This document shows, piece after piece, positions 37,601 through 46,600 of a DNA stretch of 64,000 nucleotides. The position numbers and the translations under genes were made by a program. Within the stretch, counting starts at the first letter, position 1. Each line of letters begins with the position of its first letter. This DNA is from Melanocharis versteri (Eukaryota > Chordata > Aves > Passeriformes > Melanocharitidae), in contig VZTG01006782.1 in assembly GCA_013397845.1 (NCBI GenBank), forward strand, positions 576,253 through 640,252. The letters are read 5' to 3'. The notes under the pieces are model-generated. The model saw only the letters and a program-made list of their open reading frames with translations. It had not been told where the DNA came from and ran no database searches.

Positions 37601-40600
37601 TTGCCTTAATTTTAATCATGGGTGAGCTGAAAGGCCAGTTATTTATTATGAACCAAAAACCCCACGAGTTCAAATGCCAGCTGGGAAGGCTGAAGAGCTG
37701 AAGCCAAGCTTTCTGAAGGGAATTACTGATTTTTTGAGTTGCCTTTCTGAAGCTGGTTAAAAAGGCAAATAGATTTGGTGGAGCAGGGATAACTCAGGAA
37801 GCTGCATTGTACTGTTGGATCACGTACTCCTGTAGAATATCCTTTTATAAATACAGTGTGGACATTAGCAGGACTGGAACTGTCCTTTTGTGCTAAATAT
37901 TTTAGGATCTGGTTCTGAAGGGGAAAGAAGCATCTTCTGAAAGTTACTGACTCTGTCTTAATTTCTTTCATGCTCCAGCTTTCACTTTGGCTGGACCTGC
38001 AGTTCCATGGCTGATTCCAGGAACTGCAAAATGAAATTCTGAGGCCTGAATTAAATAGAAAGTTGGGCTAGATGATCTCTTCTGACCATAAATAACATTT
38101 CCATAGTATTACACAAGAACCAGTTTAGTTGTTACTGTAGCACCCTTTTCTCTGTTCTCTTGAAACATGAACTGGGATGTGCATGGGCAAGAGAGGGGCA
38201 AATGGTGAACGGGTTTGGCTTCCTGGGAAGGGACCCTGCACAGCATGCAGCAGGTCCAGAACAGTGATTCTGAGGATGCTGCTCTCCTGTTTCTGGAACT
38301 GAGGTTCAGAGCCTGTTGAGAAGTGAAGCATGAACCATCAGGATGCACAGAAGGAAGAGGGGGAGAGAAGGGAAAAGGCTGATGTCCTTCTGTCTTGTTT
38401 GGTTTTTCCACAGACACCAGTGAGATGATAGAGATGCAAGGCTTTGGGGCAAACCTGCTGTCGTGGCAGCTGGAGCACTGCAGCCAGGGCTCCTCCTGTA
38501 TCTCCTGTTCCACGGGCAGCTCTCCCTACGACATTCCCAGCTGCTGCAACTGCATCCACGACCGGTGAGCAAGCTGTGCAGAGGGCTTACCTGGGGACTG
38601 TGTGCATGCCACAGGTAAAAGCAGGAAGGCTTGAGTGGCTGCAGCGCTCAAGACAAAGAGTAACAATTTTCAAGTAACAATTTTCAAGTAGTTTCTAACA
38701 CAAAAAGATGAAGTTAGGCAGCAAGAAATTTGGTTTAATAAAACTAACCTATTAAACTATGCTCAAGTCACATTTTGATGTAAAAGTTGCATCTAGTTCT
38801 TTTGTCTAGTGTAAAATAATTCAGCTCTGGAAACGTTATCTTTAACAAGTCATTAACAATTGAATGAAGTGCAGCAGTTCAATTTGACACAGACCTTTAC
38901 CGTGCACCTGCGGCAATTGTGGCTGTGTGTGCCAGGGGGAAATCTGTCTGGGGCCAAAATGTTGGTGGAGGGAATGCCTTAAGAAGTGTGGTTTGTTATT
39001 ACTGTGTCCTTTAACTAAATAAATCTTGGTGCAGAAAAAAAAATTGCTATGTGTAGGATACAGGGATCAGCATGAAATTCCTAATGCTCTCTGTGCTCAC
39101 CACCTGCCTTTGTCCTGTTGATGCCTCTCCACAGAACTCCACTAAAGATGTTGTGTGAAAGCATGAAGAGGCAGATCATTTCCAGAGCCTTTTATGGATG
39201 TAAGTGAAGCTTCTTATATGTGGCCCATGTGGTATCCATATGCTTATCTAAACAACATGGGATGTTAGGCTTAGCAAGCAGTCTGACCCCAAATTCAGGG
39301 CGGTAGGGTGGATGTGACTCCAGTGTCAGTATTTCAATATTTGTGAGTTTCGCAGCTGGCAGTGGGAGGAGTGATGCACAGTGAAGACAGAATGTAGTTT
39401 TACATGGCAGTGTTATACACAACGTGGATGTTGCTGGTCTGTGTCAGATCTGTTTAACCTTTGTCTCTGCTGTAATTGCTCATGCTCACATGGTGCAGTG
39501 CGAGCTCAGTTCAGGCAGGTCTGTCCCTGGGTTCCCCCCAGGCAGGTCTGTCCCTGGTGTTCCCGGGTTCCCCCCAGGCTGGGCTGTCCCTGGGGTTCCC
39601 AGGCAGGGCTGTCCCTCGGGGTTCCCCCCAGGCTGGGCTGTCCCTGGGGTCCCCCCAGGCTGGGCTGTCCCTGGGTTCCCCCAGGCAGGTCTGTCCCTGG
39701 TGTTCCCTGGTTCCCCCCAGGCTGGGCTGTCCCTGNNNNNNNNNNNNNNNNNNNNNNNNNNNNNNNNNNNNNCCTCAGGCAGGGCTGTCCGCGAGCTCAG
39801 TTCAGGCAGGGCTGTCCCTGGGTTCCCCCCAGGCAGGTCTGTCCCTGGTGTTCCCGGGTTCCCCCCAGGCTGGGCTGTCCCTCGTGTTCCCAGGTTCCCC
39901 CCAGGCAGGGCTGTCCCCGGGGTCCCCCCAGGCAGGGCTGTCCCTGGGGGTCTCCCCAGGCAGGGCTGTCCCTGAGCTGTCCCCTCGCTGTCCCCGCAGG
40001 GCTGGCACACTGCCGGCACCTGTCCACGGTGCGCACGCACCTCTCGGCGCTGGTCAACCACAGCATCGTGCCCCCCGACAGACCCACCAGCGCCGCCGCC
40101 GGCCTCACCAAGGAGGTGTGGAGCAAGTACCAGAAGGACAAGAAGGTCAGTGACACATCCCCGAAATGTCTGTGCACGGGCAGGGAATCACCTGCAATGG
40201 GCCCCGAGAAATATTAAAGGTGTTTGACCACAAGGTCCCTTCTCAACTAGTGAGAGTGAGTCAGTTCTTAGAGTCTCTTCTCTCCTTTGCTTCTCTGATG
40301 ATGGCAAAGATATAAATTAACATCAAAGCAACTGATCTATTCAAAATTAGATTACTTTTGTGGAAGGCATGAAAGCCTATATTAGACTGGATTTGAGCTA
40401 AGGCACTAAAGGCTGAATCAAGCTGCAGAATTTATTTAGTGCCCTGCATGTATTTCACTGTCTCCATGCTCAGTGTGAAGTGTCTCTGAGTGTACCTGAG
40501 TTAAATACAGATGTATTGCCTTCAACACCTCTTTCTCCTGGCCACTGTAGAACTACAAGGAACTGGAATTACTAAGAAGAGTTTACTATGGCGGGGTCCA

Positions 40601-43600
40601 GCATGAGATTCGGAAGGAAGTGTGGCCATTCTTGTTAGGTCACTACAAATTTGGCATGGCCAAGAAGGAGATGGACCAGGTAAGCACAGCTTCCGTGGAA
40701 TCTGAGTTACATTTGCAGAGTAGGTTTTGTTTTCTGAATAGCAACTGTTGCTCTTTATTACTGTTTAATATTCCCAAGGGAAAAATACTGCTGAAAACAG
40801 GAGTAACACATGCTAGCAGAGGGTTTTAGATACCATGTTGTAATGTCTGAAAGTCACTAAATGAGGGTTCTTTCTTCGTTGAAGTCAGGGAACCTGCATT
40901 CAGCTCTGCCTGTGCCCTGAGCACACCCTGTGTCCACAAACTTGTCACTTGTAGAATGAGGAGACATTGACATTTGGATGGGAATTTTACTCACCCCTCT
41001 TTTATATGGTGTGTTAGCTGAATTATACTTCAGACTGCTCTGTGAAATAACTACCTTTTCTCCATGATGCTGCATCTGTGGACTTCTGCTGGAGCTGGGA
41101 ACAGCTCAGATGGACCCTCCGGAGTTACTGAGTGGTGGTAAAACATGGCTTTTCTGTGACATCACCCAAATGTTGGCTGAACTGGATAGAACATAATGAG
41201 GTTTGCCCTGGAATATAATTAACACATTAATCTGCTTTTCAGTTAGTATTATTACCAGGGAGGTAGCACTCATGCAGTAGCTGATTCTGTTCTGGATTAA
41301 ATTGATAAGGAGTGGTTTATATATCAAAACATTTGGCATTTGCTAACTCCCAATTACTTTATATGCCAAGGGGTAATTTATATCCCTGTGAGCACCTGCA
41401 GAGCAGAAGGGCAGCCTGACCTTGAGCCTTGCCATGGACAAATCAGTGTCTTGCAAATGGGGCACTTTATAGCAGCTCTCTTTTTACTAAACATTGCTGT
41501 GGCAATTTGAGTTGTTTTCCTCCCGATAATCTTTAAAAGCCAGTTCTGAACGCAGATAGAGAAATAGAGCCCTTCACTGTTCAAACTGGGTACAGTCCAG
41601 ATTCTCCCCCCTGAATCCAGTCATCTTAGTAGATCTTTATTACAGATTTTCTGGCTGTAGCGTGTACATCAGGAATGTTCTGCTGAGCACTGCTCCATTC
41701 TTTTTTTTTAATCTCAAGATTTTCAAGAAAGGCAGGATATTGGAGGTTTCTTGCATGGATTGCATTTTACTATCTCTGATCTCCACAGGTATATGAACCA
41801 CTAGATTTATGATCCATGAGTAGAAATAGAGTCTGTATGATAGGAATTACAGTAAATTCATACAGAGAAGTTACAAGATAGAAAAGATCTGATCTGCAGA
41901 ACACAGGCTCCTACAGAAGATTTTTCTCCCTGAGTTTGTACCCTACTAACCCAGGGGTACTCCAAACATACCTGGAATTGTAATGAGCTACTCAGCACCA
42001 GTAGTGAACAAGAGTAGTAACTGACTCCTCAGAGGAATGGGCTATTGGAGACTGAAGCTTACACTGAATGTAGGAGTCTGTTAAATGAGTGACATGAAAA
42101 CAGTCATAACACCTGCACATACAGGAAACTCGTCATGTCCTTAACTGAAGTCATTGCAGACGATTTATCATCTTTGCCTTCTGATGGTATTTTTGCACTC
42201 CCAGGTGTGGCTGTCCTCCAGCCCTCCACTAACTGTTGTATTTTATGATTTATGACTCGACAGCTACCTCAAGTGACAAACAGCCTGGCAGCTCTTAGCA
42301 TGAACGCTCGGGTAGCGGCTCAGCCGGCGGAGTGCGGAGCCTGGAGCCAGCTCACAATTGTGCTTTCTCTTCAGCTCTCGACAAGTGACAGAGCAGTAAA
42401 ATTGCTACATGTCCCTTAATAGCTCAAGGGGGGTTTCTGTGGCTGTCTCTGAAAAGAGAAAGCCACCAGTGGCAAAGATCTGTTTTATTCCTGTGGTGCC
42501 CAGTGTGGGTGGATCTGGCCATGCTCAGTGCAGCCACAGGACGAGGCTGTGGGAGCTGGGATCCCAGAGCTTCTCCCAGGATCTGACTCTGTACAGGCTG
42601 GTGTCTATAAACCTGTGACCTGGAATTCTTCACAAGGGCTACATTAGAGCTGGAACAGAGGAGCTGGAAGGAGGTGTGATGGAATTAGGGATGATGCAGG
42701 TAGAGGCAGCGCTTGCTCCATAGATGGCATCTGACTTCTGTGTGAGGTTTCACATGACATCTTTTGTTCCATCTTGGGTCACTGTCACAGTGTCACAGTG
42801 CTGTTGATAGTGTATACACCTGCTTCTATGGATCCTTTCTGGTGCCTACAGTGTTATTAATTCCCTGCAGTTAATACCCAACACCTGACTACTCTCCAGT
42901 CACAGGGATGTGCTGCTGCAGCAAGAGAGCCTCGGCATCCTTTGGGCTTTCAGTCTGAGACCCTGCACCTGCCTTAGACCTCTCCCTCCTGTTCCCTGCT
43001 GGTGTCAGTGCCTCCTGGCAGGGAGGGCAGTGTCTCAGGACGTGTCTCTGTCTGCAGGTGGACGCAGACATTGCTCTGAGGTACCAGAAGGTGATGGCTG
43101 AGTGGAAGGCCTGCGAGGTCATTGTGAAGCAGCGGGAGAAGGACTCACATTCGGCCACACTGGCCAAGTTCTCGTCGGGCAGCAGCATTGACAGCCACGT
43201 CCAGCGGCTCATCCACAGGGACTCCACCATCAGCAATGATGTAGGTACTCCCTTCCCACTCGCCTTCTGGAGTGGGCAGTGCTCAGCATTTGCAGAGGTG
43301 CAGCTCCGGGAGGCAGAGATAAAGGTTAGCACAGCTCCTGAATCCTGCAGAGATTGGAGCTGTGGTGTCTCTATGTTAGAGTGGAGAGCAGCTCTGGATT
43401 TTGGTTAGTCTGTAGCTGTTCTTAAGCAGGACGTGCCTAAGGGACTCCATCTAAGGTTCACCTACGAAGGGAGATCCCCTCTCAGCAGCTTTCCAGATCT
43501 CTTCCTTGTAGGTCCTTTAGTCAGACCCAGCACAGAGCAAATGATCACTGCTATTGAATGTGTTTGGTTTTGCGTGTCCCAGGTGTTTATATCTGTGGAT

Positions 43601-46600
43601 GAAACGGACTCGGTGGAGCAGGACACCAAGGGGCAGGAGGACCCCACGCTGACGGCGGCGCCGGCCCCCGCGGCCGTGGAGTTCGACTCGCCCGACTCGG
43701 GGCTGCCGTCCTCCAGGAACTACTCGGTGGCCTCGGGCATCCTGTCCAGCATCGACGACGGGCAGAGCGGCTCCTTCGAGGATGGGGCCGAGGAAGAAGC
43801 CAACTCCGAGGTGGGAAGGACTGAGCCGGGCACACCCTGCGTGCAGGGAGCCAAGCCAGGGGTGCTGCAGTGCCAGGACTCTGTCTCAGAGGAGCAGCTG
43901 TGTTCCCAGGTGGATTATTTAATGGACGTCGCCTCGGTCTGTGCTGCATCCTACACAGTAGGTCACAACTGAAGTACTATCATCTTTCTGCACAGCATTG
44001 CTTTTTTAGCAAACACTGGTACTTTTTCAGATAGGATTTAATGAGAGAGTCCTAAACTAGAACTACAGCTGGTGGGATGATAACTGAGGATTTTTGCATC
44101 CTAGTATTTTCACCTGGATTTTGAGCTAGATTGGAAAGAAGGCAGCAAGAAAAATTTGGGTGGTTTTTTTTAAATAGGAGGGCAAGACAAACAATGTGGT
44201 ACATTTCTATCAGTTAGAACTTTCCAGGGCCTGGGGGTGTGGACAGCATACTGCTTGCAAGATTCTAGTGTTATTTAAATCAAGCTAAAACCCCCATCTA
44301 ATCAAACTGAACCACAACCTAAATCTAGATTCAGGATGCCACCACCTCTGTTACTCTTGCTGTCATACAGCAGCATAGTTTTTGCTTCTCTCTGCTGAAG
44401 TTATTTAGCTGGAAATAACCATTTGGAAATAGGACAGGCTTGGCACATCTCCCAGTGAAAACAAATGTGTTTTACCTGGCATTTTTGACAGTAATTGAGT
44501 ATGTTGATGCCCTCATCTGCTAAGAGTATAATTGTACTGTTTCTGGTTTGGTGATTCTCAGAGCAAATCTGCACAGAGTCCTGGGAATGCTGTAAACTTG
44601 GCAGATCTAACTAAAACTTCTCTGTTCTAGATAGAGTTATTGGACACTGTTGCCTTAAATTTGCACAGAATTGATAAAGATGTCCAGAGATGTGACCGGA
44701 ATTACTGGTATTTTACTGCTGAGAACCTGGAGAAGCTCCGAAATGTCATGTGCAGGTAATGAGCTTGTAAACCCAACTACTTTCACATTTCTGTCACAAT
44801 CCATAAACTAATCTTAAAACTGTAATAATACACAAATAACAGTCAATAAGAATTCTCAGTAATGAATTTTTAAAAACTTGCCAGAAGGAGGAACAGGCAG
44901 GATAGCAGGTTAGAGCATGGGTCCAAGTTTGGAATGCAGATTTGAGAAGATTTCTCAAGAGACAGACCCTATTTCAGAGAGCTGTTCTCTGAATGTACTC
45001 TGAGGTTTGGGTTTCTCCTGATCAGGTTGATACCTCCATGCTCTGAGGGCCTCTTTATCCAGGCAGCAAACAGTAAAGGGCTGTGAAACACTCTGGGAAG
45101 TTTCAGAAGGTTCTGAGACTCACACCTTCAGCAGCTGCTTAGGATTTGATCTCACGTATGGAATCAGCCTTCAATACAAGGATTTCTTCTTTCCACAGCT
45201 ATGTCTGGGAGCACCTAGAAGTTGGTTATGTCCAAGGCATGTGTGACCTCCTGGCTCCTTTGATGGTTATTCTTGACAATGGTAGGAAGGGTTTTCCTTT
45301 GGGACATATTGGTATCCTTAGTGAGGTCTTTCCTTAGAAATGCTGTTTCAGGAGTTGACTGCATTAACCAGGGCTGGGTCACCAGAAAAATCAAACCTGC
45401 AGCTCCTGATTCATGTTTTCTCCACCTGAGGCTGTTGAGATGGCTAACATTAGTCTCTTGGGGCTGCCCTGTTCACTCATTGACTTCCAGATTAAATTTT
45501 ACCAAAGTTAGTAAAATTACTGTGTTCTAGCAGTTGCTGATCCTGAGAAGTCAACTGCAGGCTGGATTCTTTGAAACATAAGTAGTAAAAATGGTCTGGA
45601 GTGAGGAACCAACTTCTCTTTCATCTAAATCGTGGGATTAAGAGGACAGCAAAGGGGCAGGCCCTGTTTTTCCCAAGCCCTGCAGTTCCACTATTTTAGT
45701 TCAAGAAGTCCCACAACTGCCAGCACTGAATGTCTGCCTTGTCCCTGCAGATCAGCTGGCCTACAGCTGCTTCAGCCACCTGATGAAGAGGATGAGCCAG
45801 AACTTCCCCAATGGAGGTGCTATGGACACACACTTCGCCAACATGCGGTCCCTCATCCAGGTGAGTCTGGCTGAAGGGGATCTGAAAGAAGACAAGGCTG
45901 TGGCAGAGGCTCAGGACTCACCTGATGCCACAGTGAAGGAGCTCCAAGGAGTGGGGTTCAGCTGTGACTTCAGAGCTGGGGAGCAGGAGTTGTAAATGGA
46001 TTTGTAGAGTTACAGCCTGAGAGCAGAGGTGGAGATGGACGTTTGCCACTTGTTGAAAATCAGTAGGATCTTCACCTTGTTGCTTGGTCCTTTAAAGTCA
46101 TGGTGAAGATGGACTGTGACTCCTGAGCTCAGCCCTGAGTCAGGGCACCCAGGTCAGAGCACTGGCACACACAGCAAAGGGCTGCTCCTGTGCTGAGCAG
46201 CTGCTTTGACCACGGGATGAGGGGCAGAGTGGGAATCCAGCACCTCTGACCTTGGCTGCTTTCAGACCACATCCTGACAGCTGATGTTTTCCATTCTAGA
46301 TTCTGGACTCAGAACTTTTTGAATTGATGCACCAGAATGGAGATTACACTCATTTTTACTTCTGCTATCGCTGGTTCCTGCTTGACTTTAAAAGAGGTAA
46401 TAATGTTCTGTGCCTGTAGTTTAGAGTTGTGTAGAACTGTAACAGCTCTGTTTTGGTGTGAGTGTCTGTCAGGATGGTGAGTGGCAGCTGGGATCACTGG
46501 AGAGATTGTAGCCAGGAAAAGTAATGCAGCTCTGAGATGAAACAGCACTGGAATGAGTCCAGGCTTAGAAAGGGGAGTTGCAAATTCCTGATGATGTGAT

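Noticed and set aside
39381..40217. 278-codon + strand frame and similar frames across 39.4-40.2 kb
   Set aside because: Open because of the GC-rich minisatellite and N gap; only the part from 40000 to 40145 is real SGSM2 exon 15.
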